Assembly (NCBI GenBank): GCA_009746045.1
Contig: RPFO01001946.1
Span: forward strand, 1 to 41,374
DNA length: 41,374 nucleotides
Source: Mesostigma viride
Lineage: Eukaryota; Streptophyta; Mesostigmatophyceae; Mesostigmatales; Mesostigmataceae
Direction: 5' to 3'
Each line of letters opens with the position of its first letter. Positions within the stretch are counted from its first letter, which is position 1. Below the pieces are notes generated by a model. That model saw nothing but the letters and a program-made list of their open reading frames with translations. It had not been told where the DNA came from and searched no databases. Made by a program: the position numbers and the translations under genes. This document shows positions 27,073-36,722 of this stretch, piece by piece.

Positions 27073-27744
27073 TCATTCATGAACAAGCCCCGTTTCCGCA
27101 TACTCGTGCACGTGTTCCCGGTCCAGTTCGGACCACCACCCCATATCCCACACGGGCGAAGACGGAGGGTCGCGGCCCTCGCGCCTGAACTTGGCGGTCA
27201 GGACGTTGTAACACTTGACCACGAACGAGTAGGACCGGTTCGCGAAGTTCTTGTTCGACCCCAGACAATCGTACAGCCGGTCCCGTATCCTGGCCATCTC
27301 CGATCGACTGACCCGCTTTCCGCGCCGGGCCAGCCCGTCGTGGATCTTTCCCCACAGGATCCAAAGCTTCTCCTCCTTCCTCCCCCTGGGCGTTTCGAGG
27401 GCGTCCACGCACTCCCGGTATCGCGCGGGAGACAGGACCTTCAGGACGGCCTCCAGTTGCTCGTCCTCGCGGCCGTCGAACCGGCGACGGTCGCCGTCAC
27501 TCTTTTGGCGGTACTTGAGTTCCGCGCGCACCTCCCTTTCGAGCGTCTTCGCGGGATTGATCTCCCAGTAGATCTCGTCCATCTCGGGACAGACCCCGTG
27601 CCCGGTGGGCCAACTGCGGTCCAAGATGATGCGTAAGGCCAGAGGGGGCAGCGCCTGGAACATGACGCTCGGCGGACGCGGGGTCGAAACGGGAGCGAAC
27701 GTCGTCCACTCGGTGGCAGGCTCCCACCCCGCGGGCTCGGCCAT
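27073..27744 (-). CDS. 223-residue protein, unrecognised
   Basis: From MAEPAGWEPATEWTTFAPVS at 27744; the longer frame upstream lacks coding character. It is mainly helical and charged (RRRFDGREDEQLEAVLKVLS, ECVDALETPRGRKEEKLWIL) and ends RRE..WDMGWWSELDREHVHEY. There are no Cys clusters or membrane spans. GGATCGTATAAAGTCC lies ~45 bp upstream. The stop TGA runs into AATAAAG, a polyadenylation-type signal also seen after the gene ending at 37649. Confidence 0.6.
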   Translation of the reverse strand: MAEPAGWEPATEWTTFAPVSTPRPPSVMFQALPPLALRIILDRSWPTGHGVCPEMDEIYWEINPAKTLEREVRAELKYRQKSDGDRRRFDGREDEQLEAVLKVLSPARYRECVDALETPRGRKEEKLWILWGKIHDGLARRGKRVSRSEMARIRDRLYDCLGSNKNFANRSYSFVVKCYNVLTAKFRREGRDPPSSPVWDMGWWSELDREHVHEYAETGLVHE

Positions 27745-27818
27745 GCTCGGTAGCGTGTGGAGGGGAGCGACGTGGAGACGGACTTTATACGATCCCGTGA
27801 AACGACACGATCGATCGA

Positions 27819-28106
27819 TCACTTGCCTTTCTTTGCCTCCTCCTGCGTGGGCGCGCCCGTCTGTCCCGGGAATCGGGACAGCCACGACAGACGGACCGCG
27901 TCGGCCACCGTCGCCGGAGCGGACGGGATGCCCGTCGCCATGTCGTCGTACTTGCGCTTGGTTTCCTTCGTCCTGGCGACGTGCATCCCGCAACTTCTCG
28001 CCACGTGGTGAACACCGCGAGCATGGATCGCGCACGTCTTCCTCCCCGGCCTGGCTTCGTTCTTGCAGCGCCCGCCGTGCGTCACCGTCTTCCTCTTACA
28101 CTTCAT
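27819..28106 (-). CDS. Small C-C-C-H zinc-binding protein, paralogue
   Basis: 95 residues from ATG at 28106. The N-terminus has CKRKTVTHGGRCKNEARPGR then KTCAIHARG, the same Cys ... G-x-x-Cys ... Cys-x2-His layout as the protein at 21848. After a His/Cys-containing link the C-terminus is polar and ends EEAKKGK. The frame is intact. GTTGTACGGACG lies just before the ATG. Confidence 0.6.
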   Translation of the reverse strand: MKCKRKTVTHGGRCKNEARPGRKTCAIHARGVHHVARSCGMHVARTKETKRKYDDMATGIPSAPATVADAVRLSWLSRFPGQTGAPTQEEAKKGK

Positions 28107-28122
28107 CGTCCGTACAACGAGT

Positions 28123-29705
28123 TCAGAAAAAAACGCTGGGAGGGAACAGGGACGTTCGCGGCGAAGGCGGGACGCGCCGGACGGGCGGCCACGGATACCT
28201 GGCGACGGCGCTCTGTGCTGCCGGGAACGCGTGGACGGGCGCGGTCGAGCGGAACGCGGCGGTCGACGCGAACGCGGGACGGGACGGGATGTAGGCGGGT
28301 CCCGGCGCCGGCACGGGTACCGCGGTATTGCGTTTGCGCGACGGGGTGGGGAGGGGCCGTCCGCGGTCGTGCGGGGGCGCTCAGGGCGTCCGCGAACCGC
28401 TGGAGAGCGTACGCTCGCTGGGCCAACACGTGCATCGCCGACATGGGCATGGAACGGGACGCCGCAAGGTTGGCAACTCGATGGTGGATAGCAACGCATC
28501 GAAATGGTTCACGCCATCGAAAAAAATGTAATACGGTTCGATCGTGCTCTCCCCGAGATCTGCTCTGTACGTGAACACCGTCGCGTACCGGGGGTTGCCT
28601 TTCTCGCGGCCGATGATCGTGATGTCGTTTCGGAGGAACCGCGCCGCAAGCGCGGCCACGTCGGTATTCGCCCACTTCTTCGGGGTCTGCAAAATATTCC
28701 TGATTTCCTTCTCGTTCTTATACTCGAATACCATTTTTTCTCCTTTGCATCCTTAACGAACTTTGGCAAATTCTCGAGCAAACTTTTCTTCAACCATTCC
28801 GCCTTTCCCTCCAAACCCTTCGTTGATCTCTTTTTTTCTAAACGCCCGAATGAGAGAGATCGCGTAGAACAGACAGTCCCCGTCCCCGATCGTGTGTCGT
28901 TTGTATAATATCTGATGAACACTGTTCGGAACCTTAAACGGGAACGGAGCATCGACACCCTCCATCACCTCTGGATTGTACGTCTTATTCGTTGGCTCTT
29001 TGGTGGCGGGAATTTTATCAGGCAAGGGGTGTATCGCAGGGGTGTTGGACGGTTTTACCGGTTCTTTCCTCGTGAGGTCTATCGAAAAAGTCCCGTACTG
29101 ATTCACGCCGCCCAAGTCCGTGGGTTGGCCCCCCTCCCCCCCATTCGCCGGTCCGAGCGGTCGTTTGCCCATCGCCTTCGATCGCGACTGTAGTACCGCG
29201 TCCCGTTTTCGCGCTTCCGGATCAGGTTTACGATAAATGTTTGTTGCGTGTTTAAAATGCGATTAAGATTTAAACGTGGCGACCTCCTCGGGGGGTTGCT
29301 CGCACCCGCCTTGCTAGCCCCCACTTCCTTCGAAGGGTCCACCGGGAGTTGTGCCGGCCTTTCGTTGTCGTTCGCCCCCACTCCCTTCGAAGGCCCCCCC
29401 GGGAGCTGTGCCGACCTTTCGTTGCCTTTCGCCCCCACTTCCTTCGAAGGGTCCACCGGGAGTTGTGCCGGCCTTTCGTTGCCTTTCGCCCTCACTTCCT
29501 TCGAACGAATCTCCCCCTCCTCGGCGGACGACGACGTGGTGGTCGATGACGACGTGGTGGTCGACGACGACGTGGTGGTCGACGACGACGTGCCACTTCT
29601 CTTCCGCGCGTCACCTAGTGACGACGATTCCGACAGTTCATCAATCGCCACGCCAGGATTTTCAGCTCGCAGTTTATCGAGATCGGATCCCTTAGGCACG
29701 AACAT
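28123..29705 (-). pseudogene. Second OTU-like protease gene, broken
   Basis: Catalytic-Cys motif IGDGDCLFYAISLIRAF (near 28870) and catalytic-His strand YYIFFDGVNHFDALL (near 28530) are classic OTU elements. They share one frame but are separated by an in-frame TAA at 28753-28755. Upstream, the frame from MFVPKGSDLDKLRAENPG (29705) has Ser/Thr runs and three to four copies of a ~19-residue SKEVGAKGNERPAQLPVDP-type repeat; it shifts near 29250 into YRKPDPEARKRDAVLQSRS and then the OTU part. Downstream, at least one more shift precedes a Pro/Ala-rich tail ending at 28123. I therefore read one gene of ~520 codons with several breaks. Two separate genes (29103-29705 and 28381-29172) remain possible. 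Confidence 0.55.
29330..29510 (-). repeat. 57-bp in-frame tandem repeats in the second OTU gene
   Basis: About three copies of a unit with TTCGAAGG(G/C)TCCACCGGG and TGTGCCGGCCTTTCGTTG (plus-strand reading) encode the Pro/Ser/Lys-rich ~19-residue repeats. Confidence 0.7.
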
Positions 29706-29708
29706 GAC

Positions 29709-31535
29709 CTAGTGATAATAGGTTTCGAGGGACCCGCCTCCGCGCGCTCCAGGAGACGAGGGGAACGCCTCAGATCCGCGTCGGAGTTCCCGCGCGGACG
29801 GAGGATTCCGGAGTCGGTACTTGGGGCGACCCGTTCTGCCTACTAACGCCCGCGATTCGTTGCGCAACGGAACGCCACCCGCCCCGAAGAACGTTTCTCC
29901 CCATACCACGCCCTATCCGACGAACCCTCAGATATGGCGGGAGGATAACGCGTCCGCGCTCGCTCCTCGTCGCGCGTGTTGCCCGTCGGAATTCGTTCGG
30001 GCTCGGACGCTCCCCTACCAGACTGGACCAGGTCGGGACGCGGGGGAGTGGGTATGAGGGTACGTGCGTGGTTTTCACGCACTTCACCACGCACTTTCTG
30101 CAACTCCTCCATCACCGCTTCTCTCGCGGTTTTATGTGCACGCACCATCTCTCGACTTGCGCTCTCGACATTTCTGTCGGTCGGGGACAAAATTCGCAAC
30201 AGCTTAATCACTTGTTCGCAGGCCACGGCGAGATATTCGGTCATATCGACACTCAACGATCCGGGCTCGCCGCGTGAGCGCCGCTCTCGCACATCCGAAG
30301 GCGCCTCATCTCGCTTCCCCCACAGAGCCTCCGTGTCCTCTCGTGCCCTCTCCATATACGAGCGATCCCCCTTGGCCATCTCCGTCGACGCTACCGCTTT
30401 ATCTTGCGCGTTCTTCAAATCCGTTAGATACTTTGACCATTCATTTTCGCGACGCGGCTCGGAAGGACCCGACTCGGCCGTGCTATCGCCGGTTCCCTCC
30501 TCGCCCCCTCCCGTGGATTGCCGTTTCCCCGACCCCTCCAAACGCGCGCCCGACCCTCCGGCCCCAGAACCGGCGTCCGACACGGCATCTGACATCGCCG
30601 AACGTCGCGCGGAAGAAGGATCCGCCGCCATGCGCACCAAAGTGTCCGCCACCTTCATGTCCAAGGGCGACACTCCCGCGCGCGTCCCTCCAGCCTTCGG
30701 ACCCCCGGCGGACGTAGTTTGACCCGACGACGAAGACTTGTCCGGCGCGCGCGCCGAGAGGCTCGTCAGGGCCTGTAGAACATCCTCCTCTTCCTCGTCC
30801 GGATAGGGATTGAGTCTAGAAGGACCCGGAGGGGCAGAGACTTTCTCGGGGACAGCAAGTCCCTTGCCCTTGGACCGAGCCCTCGCGGCCTCAAGTTCCT
30901 TAATCTTGAGTGCAAGCTCTGCCATTGCGCGATCCCGACCTATTTTCCTCTGGTCTAATCTTGGTTGCGCAAGATGCTTATCAAGGGCCTCTTGGATTGA
31001 TTGATCCCACTCCTCCACGCGCCCCCGCAGTCGTTGAACGTCTTCTTCCAAATTTGGTATAGACTTGCCACTCGAGGCCCCTGTATTCACCTCCACGTCG
31101 CCTCCGTCGTCATCCCTGTCCAGGCCGCCCGAATAAGCGCCGCCGCCTATGTCCTCACTCCTCGCGGCAGCGCTCGCCGATCGCGTCACAGGACCGTCGG
31201 CGCGAGGGGGCACTGCAGGACCCTGCGAAGACGTCGGCGACTGGTTGTATCGCACCCGATACGCCGCACTCTTCTCACCAAGCTCCTTCTCAATCATCTC
31301 CCTTGCCAAATTCAAAAGCGCTACCCTCCTGCCCTGCTTCTCGCGCTGTGCATTCGCGATATCGGTCGCGTTTTTGGCCAACTTGCTATTTAACACGCGA
31401 ATCTCGTCCAAATCTCTCTTCTTCGCGCGTTCACTGCCCGCAGGCGCGTCCGGTCTAGGGTCGCCCCACCTCTTTTGGAATTGCGTCCTCATACGCTGGA
31501 GTTGACTCTCTACCTTTTGCGCCTTTGCACCAGCG
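29709..31535 (-). pseudogene. Large coiled-coil protein, C-terminal part
   Basis: An open frame of ~560 codons enters from the element at 31536, so the ATG at 31543 is not a real start. It has helical segments with heptad-like spacing (KVESQLQRMRTQFQKR, LEEDVQRLRGRVEEWDQSIQ) alternating with Ser/Gly-rich linkers. A late frameshift near 29880 leads to the frame ending GGSLETYYH and TAG at 29709-29711, three bases before the next gene's start. Likely a structural or scaffolding protein; no enzyme motif seen. The N-terminal part is at 33212-34135. Confidence 0.6.
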
Positions 31536-33211
31536 TACGCCAATACGCCGTATAATACGGTAAATACGCCGTATTATACAATACGGCGAGGTTTGGCGTA
31601 CTAACGTACTAGAAATACGCCGTATTGCGTTCTCAACGCAAATACGGCGCATAATACGTATTTTTCGCGTATTATACGGCGCCCGGCTCCGGAATTTGGC
31701 GCCAGAGCTAGTTTTGGCGTTGCTGACCTAGGCAGGTACGCAGCCTGAACCGTACTTGGGGAGTACGGGCCTACGGTTGGTCCCGCTTGTCATCTCTGCC
31801 AGTTGACGGCGTGGGTAAACGATGGCAAAACGAGACCGACTTGCATAAAAATGATAGTTGACCTCCGCGGCCATGGAGGTGCAGAAATCTGACTGGTATG
31901 GGAGCATGGCTTGACATTTTGAACTGCAATTTTGCAGGCATGATCCATAGGTCCTAAACAGCGTATATCATTGGCAGGCAACGCCTGGGTGTGCGCAGAT
32001 ATGTCTCGACCCTATGCTCGGTGCAGCAACCTCGTTTGATCAGCGACCAGGTCGGTCGCCGTGCATGTGCTAACTGTTACTAGGCGGGAAATAAGTCGAT
32101 ACGTTTGTACGCGGATAGATGTGTAAAATATATTGCTGACATGTTTTATTGGCGACGACGGCCAGGAAAGCGGCTCGCAGCTACATCGATGAGGTGGGCA
32201 TCCGGCTAGCTCCAGCAAGGAAGGTAATTAATCTGCGGTTTTGATCTGGTATGTGCTATCCTGTTCACGTTTTATTGCATACTGTATCAAGGTTTTGGGT
32301 CGAATCGTATACCTATCAATAAGTTCATGGTTGTAATAAGGAATTAGTTCAATTAGCAATCTATATACCATGCAGTGGATGAGTATCACACTTCATGACC
32401 TTTATGTAAACAACAAACTGTCGACACCCCCTAGGGCTCCCCCAGAATAGATTCTAGCCAGCTGTCTAGAAGAGGGCAATCGACATAGCTTTTACATTAT
32501 AGCATGACTTGCCATGTATTTCTCGAGCATAGTATACTGATCTAGCCCCAACGGCTTAGAGTAGCCCCAACGGTTTAGAGTGGCATGAACGCAATCACAT
32601 TAGCCCAGCCATGGCTCAGCGTGGCCATTTGCTTATGCCTTAGCAGACGCCCGTTGAGCCCACTTCACCTTTCTTGTACAGCATCAGCTATGCTTCAGCC
32701 TACCTCTGGTATCGTTAATAATGGTTGTCCCACAGTGATGCGCCCCGGCCCCGTGATGTGGATAGAGCGCTCGATGTGGCCTGCCCACCGACTGGTGGGC
32801 GGTGGCAGTGAGAGAAGCTAGGGCGCCCTCCCTCCCTCTCATTGTGTACAGGGGTTGAAGGTTCCTCTACTTTGTATTGGCACCCACGTGACGCAGTCAC
32901 GTGATAATTAACTAATTAATTAATTAATTACACTTCATACAATTGATGAGACAACCAAGTGAGTGTCAAACGGCTACCGGCGACCTCTACGTGCATTGTA
33001 TTGTTTTTCATCAAGATTGAGACATTAGCTAGAGTTTTTGAGAGGCACGCCCATGGGATAAACACCTTAGAATATTTTATCCTAATTGAAAATCCACTTT
33101 TCCGGTCAAAAAACCACTTTTTTTTTTTTGGCGTATAATACGCGTATAATACGCGTATAATACGGCAATACGCAATACGCCGAGGTTTTGCCGTATTGCC
33201 GTATTGCCGTA
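31536..33211. mobile_element. 1.7 kb element with TACGCCAATACG-type ends
   Basis: The coding frame on the left (AGAKAQKVES) and on the right (RAKQCEPV) belong to one protein, so this piece is an insertion. Its ends are inverted: TACGCCAATACGCCGTATAA on the left, TACGGCAATACGGCAATACG (reverse complement) on the right. Both ends are built from short self-complementary CGTATAATACG units that would form hairpins. The interior is AT-rich and non-coding, with a TTAATTAATTAATTAATTA run near 32912. I see no clear target duplication. Non-autonomous; family not named. Confidence 0.75.
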
Positions 33212-34135
33212 CTGGCTCACACTGCTTTGCACGCAACGCAACGGCCTCTTCGGGCATCTCGTTGTTCTCAAACTCGACTGCCAACTCCATGTAACGGCCC
33301 CGCTCGTCTTCCTTTTGGCGGATCGCGTCCCAATCGTATATTTTGGATCTGTTATTAGTCGCGTCGGCGGTCGACCGCGTGACTCGACGCGAAGGTTCCG
33401 CAGAAACGGGTTGGGTCGCGACGGTAGTCGTACGCGTGCCTCGACGCGAAGGTGGCGCTGGAGTGCCCGTCGCGACGGCCGGCTGATTCGACGGTGGTGC
33501 GGCGCGGGCAGAGGTCCTTGGGGCGTTCGTTGGGCGAGAGGGTCCCGCCGCCGCCGCCCCGCCGCCTCTGCCACATTCTCTGCCTGAGGCGACCCACGGG
33601 CAGGAGCCTCCTCCTTCCAATTCCTTCGATACACAAGCCTAGCCTGTCCGAGCCATTCTTTGACAGCTTTGAGCAATTTTTTTTTGTACAACATCGCCTC
33701 CCGCGGCAACCCCCTCGCAATCTCTCCTGTCCACCTATCGATATCAACCTCTGCCTTATGAATATTGTCCATCGCCTCGTTCTTATAATTCGCCAGTTCC
33801 GCCGCCGTCATACCGCTCCCCTTTATCATCTGCTTCCGGCTCCTCTGACCGTCCGCCTCCTCCTCCGCCTCCTCGACCGTGTCCTTCGTGTAGTACCCCC
33901 ATCGCCGCAACTGCGACTTGGCCTGGCATTGGGAGTACGTCCCGATATTGCCGCCGTGCCCGCCGCAATACGGTTTCCCTGTCGCGGCACCGGACGGTAA
34001 CGGCGGACGTCGCTCGTTTTCACCAAGTTTGATCTCATGACGGCCATACATTCGAAACTGGCGCCGCTTCTGACAAGACACCTGATCCGCGCCGGTACGC
34101 AAGTCTCGGAATCCGCAATAGGTATTCTCCGTCAT
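33212..34135 (-). pseudogene. Large coiled-coil protein, N-terminal zinc-motif part
   Basis: From ATG at 34135 (AGTATATCATG at the start). The N-terminus, CGFRDLRTGADQVSCQKRRQ and later PYCGGHGGNIGTYSQC, gives a Cys ... TG-x4-Cys ... Cys-x2-His pattern like the small zinc proteins at 21848 and 28106. A helical segment follows (AELANYKNEAMDNIHKAEVD). A frameshift near 33595 moves to the frame with Pro/Arg-rich linkers and IYDWDAIRQKEDERGRYMEL, which runs into the element at 33211. With the other part the protein would have been about 900 residues. Confidence 0.55.
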
Positions 34136-34249
34136 GATATACTACACCCTACGAAAAAGGTTTTCCAACAATACATTCGCGTGCATGAGGATGTGAGGAA
34201 ACTTGATTCATTCCAAATATAGGTTTACATGTACATGATTACAACTCTT

Positions 34250-34473
34250 CTACTGTGAGGAAACGTCCCACTTGTGGGGGCACCGCGGCGTCACCCCCCG
34301 GCTCCCCTTGTGGAAGACCGGGCCTACGTGCTTGATGCACAAGTCCACACCCCCACGCAAGAACGCAAACTTCTGGCACTCGTGCGCCGTCTCGGAGCAT
34401 GCCGTGGAACAGAACACGGCGTCCCGGCACTCGCCGCACGCGTGCCACTGCGCGCTACCCTCTCCCATCAAGT
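34250..34473 (-). pseudogene. MYND-finger protein, C-terminal part
   Basis: Reads MGEGSAQWHACGECRDAVFC, then STACSETAHECQKF, the second half of a MYND-type zinc finger (C-x2-C ... CS-x2-C ... H-x3-C). The residues needed for the first half are on the far side of the inserted element, ending at ~35243. It ends CPHKWDVSSQ and TAG at 34250-34252; a one-base shift would end instead at 34239. The ATG at 34471 is internal to the original gene. Confidence 0.7.
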
Positions 34474-35242
34474 TTCGTTTAAGTGGCCAGCCGGAGCGGC
34501 TGCTTAGGTTTTAGCGGACAAGTGTTCGAAGCGCGTCATTGGTGAATTACTTGGGAACTTGGGTTTCCCCGCGAAACTCCAACCGCACGTTCAGATTTCC
34601 AAATCTCAAGTAAAGTTCGGCGCAACTTTCTGAACGGGGGCAGTTGACGAGCAGCATTCCTCCGGACGAATGAATTGCGTTCCATACTTGCGCAAAATTT
34701 TGAAAGGTAGCTTGCGTGCAGCCCTACTAAAATTTGCGCGGACGTTCAGATTTCCAAATCTCGGGTAAATTTCGGCGGAACTTTCTGAACGGGGGTAGTT
34801 GGCGGGCAGCGTTCCTCCAGACGAATGAAATGCGTTCCATACTAGCGCAAAATTTTGAAAGGTAGCTTGCGTGCAGCCCTACTAAAATTTGCGCGAAGTG
34901 TGGGACTGAAAATTCGTAACGGAAACTTTTTGGTAGTTGCCGTCACTTCCTCTTGTGCAAACGTGTGGGAGTGAAAATTCGTAACGGAAACTTTTTGGTA
35001 GTTGCCGTCACTTCATTTTGCGCGAGTGTTGGGCTGAAAATTCGTAACGGAAACTTTTTGGTAGTTGGCGTCACTTCCTTTGGTTCGACTGAAAATTCGC
35101 TGAAATTCGCTGAATTCGTACCGTAGCCTAATTTTTAGTACCTCGAAGTGACGGGGCACCTAAAAATTTGCCCACAAGTACACTTGGCAGCGCGCTCACT
35201 GGGAAAAATTGTACAGCCGCTCCGGCGGGCCACTTGAACGAA
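34474..35242. mobile_element. 769-bp inverted-repeat element inside the MYND finger
   Basis: The terminal inverted repeats are ~29 bp: TTCGTTTAAGTGGCCAGCCG on the left against TTCGTTCAAGTGGCCCGCCG on the right (reverse complement), both continuing GAGCGGCTG. Inside are two ~120-bp direct repeats (landmark GCGTGCAGCCCTACTAAAAT) and three copies of a ~65-bp repeat (landmark GAAAATTCGTAACGGAAACT). No reading frame or clear target duplication. MITE-like, presumably host-derived. Confidence 0.8.
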
Positions 35243-36055
35243 TTGTAATGCTACCGTCTTGGCGCACCCCTTTCCCATGCACTGGAGGGGGAGAGGGAGT
35301 CTCGTAACGGGCACCCAGGGCCGCAGCGCGGGCGACAGGCGGAACTTCTGTTTCCACTCGCTGGCGAGAGCCTTGGTGAAAATCCCGCCGTACCATGACT
35401 TCTGGCATCCGTCACGGCCGGACATGTCGCTGAAACAGGCGGCGATCATGATTTCGGTGTCCCTGTTGTACTGCATCGCCTGCCAGTAGGTGAAGAAGCA
35501 GCGGTCCTTCAACTCCTCGGCGGTGACCCAGTCAACCACGACTTGTCGCGACGCCTGCGAGATGTGGCGGACACGGATCAGGAGCGCACCGCGGCCATAC
35601 CGCGCGTCCCACTCCTTGCACTTGTCAAGCAGGACGTCATAATGACCGCACAGGTGCTCGAACACTCTGGACAGGGCGACTTGCTGCAAACCGACGGCGG
35701 AATCCCTCTTGAGGTCCGCCATCTTCTCCTCTTCAGTGCGCAAGGCGCCCTCCGCGAGCCAGCCGTTGAGTCGCTTGCGAGCGGCGATCACCTCGTCGGC
35801 GGTGGCGGGGACTTCGCCTCGCGAGACCTTCATGTCGTCGGCGACGGAGGCTGCCTTGTCGACGACTTGTTGGGAGCACTGCAGTGTGCGCACCTTTTTG
35901 ATGGGATATGGCTGCCCAGGCCTTTCCTCCTTGCGCTTGCAGGAAACGATGGGAACTTTGGGCATGCCGTCGGTATTCGGCATTCCGGCGAGCGCTTGAA
36001 TGGGCGACATCGCAACGAAGACGGGGTTCTTGTATTTTCCCATGACGGTGGACAA
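35243..36055 (-). pseudogene. MYND-finger protein, N-terminal part
   Basis: About 271 residues in one open frame from MSTVMGKYKNPVFVAMSPIQ at 36055. A basic linker (CKRKEERPGQPYPIKKVR) precedes a helical domain, then YWQAMQYNRDTEIMIAACFS and SWYGGIFTKALASEWKQKF. PLPLQCMGKGCAKTVALQ supplies the first Cys pair of the MYND finger. The frame then runs into the element, whose last ~35 codons (to 35135) are not part of the original protein. Fused MYND domains usually bind Pro-rich partners. The N-terminal domain is unrecognised. Confidence 0.65.
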
Positions 36056-36722
36056 CGAGAGCGGTGAGGAGCTAGATTGCTAGAGAGGGAGCTGAGACCA
36101 CGGTCTTGCGGCCGCCTGCGCTCTTCTTATACCCGCCCGGTCCGACATCTCGCGACGTGATTGGCGGACGACATCTCGCGTTCTGATTGGCTACCGGCCC
36201 GCGCGCCCCGCGCCGACGCGCGACGTCCCTCGGATCCTTATCCCGACCGTCGGTTACGACCCACGGCCGTCGGATCGCGCGCGCCGGGCGTCCGTTACCT
36301 TCTCTGTACACTCTTCCGGAAGACGGATAACGTTTCGCGCGACCGCCGTCCGATCGCAATCCCCGGTCGTCGGTTACGACACCGTGACCGCCGGATAGCG
36401 TCCCGCCGGGCATCGGTTACCTTATCTATACACCCTTCTGGAAGACGGATAACGTTTCGCGCGCCCGTCGTCCGATCGCAACCCCTGACCATCGGTTACG
36501 CCAGGCCACCGTCGGATCCTATTCCGAGGTTCGGTTACGGATAGACTCGCGGTTATATCTGCGCGTGATTGGTGGGTCGGGGCGGCCCTCCTCCCTCGCA
36601 CGCGATTGGTCCGTGCGGATGGTCGCGGACTTAAAAGGCGGTGCCCTCTGTCCAAAGGGGTCTTCTCGCCTCAGAACCACTCAAGTGAGCGAGACTCTGC
36701 CCGCGTCTCTCGTCGCCCCGCC
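36056..36722. promoter_or_regulatory. Divergent control region with ~121-bp repeats and CCAAT boxes
   Basis: Between the divergent genes at 36055 and 36723 lie ~2.3 copies of a ~121-bp unit (36235-36535; landmarks GGAAGACGGATAACGTTTCG and CCGTCGGTTACGA-type). GATTGG (CCAAT on the other strand) occurs near 36161, 36186, 36567 and 36603, two near each gene. GGGTATAAGAAGAG points to the minus gene and GGTTATATCTGCG or CTTAAAAGGCG to the plus gene. This is a eukaryotic-style, far larger promoter than the short gaps elsewhere in the viral block. Confidence 0.6.
36235..36535 (+). repeat. ~121-bp tandem repeat in the divergent promoter
   Basis: TCGGTTACGAC recurs at ~36250 and ~36370, CATCGGTTACG at ~36492, and CTTCTGGAAGACGGATAACG or CTTCCGGAAGACGGATAACG at ~36311 and ~36433. 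The GGAAGACGGATAACGTTTCG landmark is identical in both. Confidence 0.75.

Noticed and set aside
29843-31543. Independent gene starting at ATG 31543
   Set aside because: The first codons lie in the end of the inserted element, and the frame continues the gene at 33212-34135.
35135-35242. C-terminal end of the MYND-gene frame as originally coded
   Set aside because: This part is inside the element's right terminal repeat; the real continuation is at 34473 and below.
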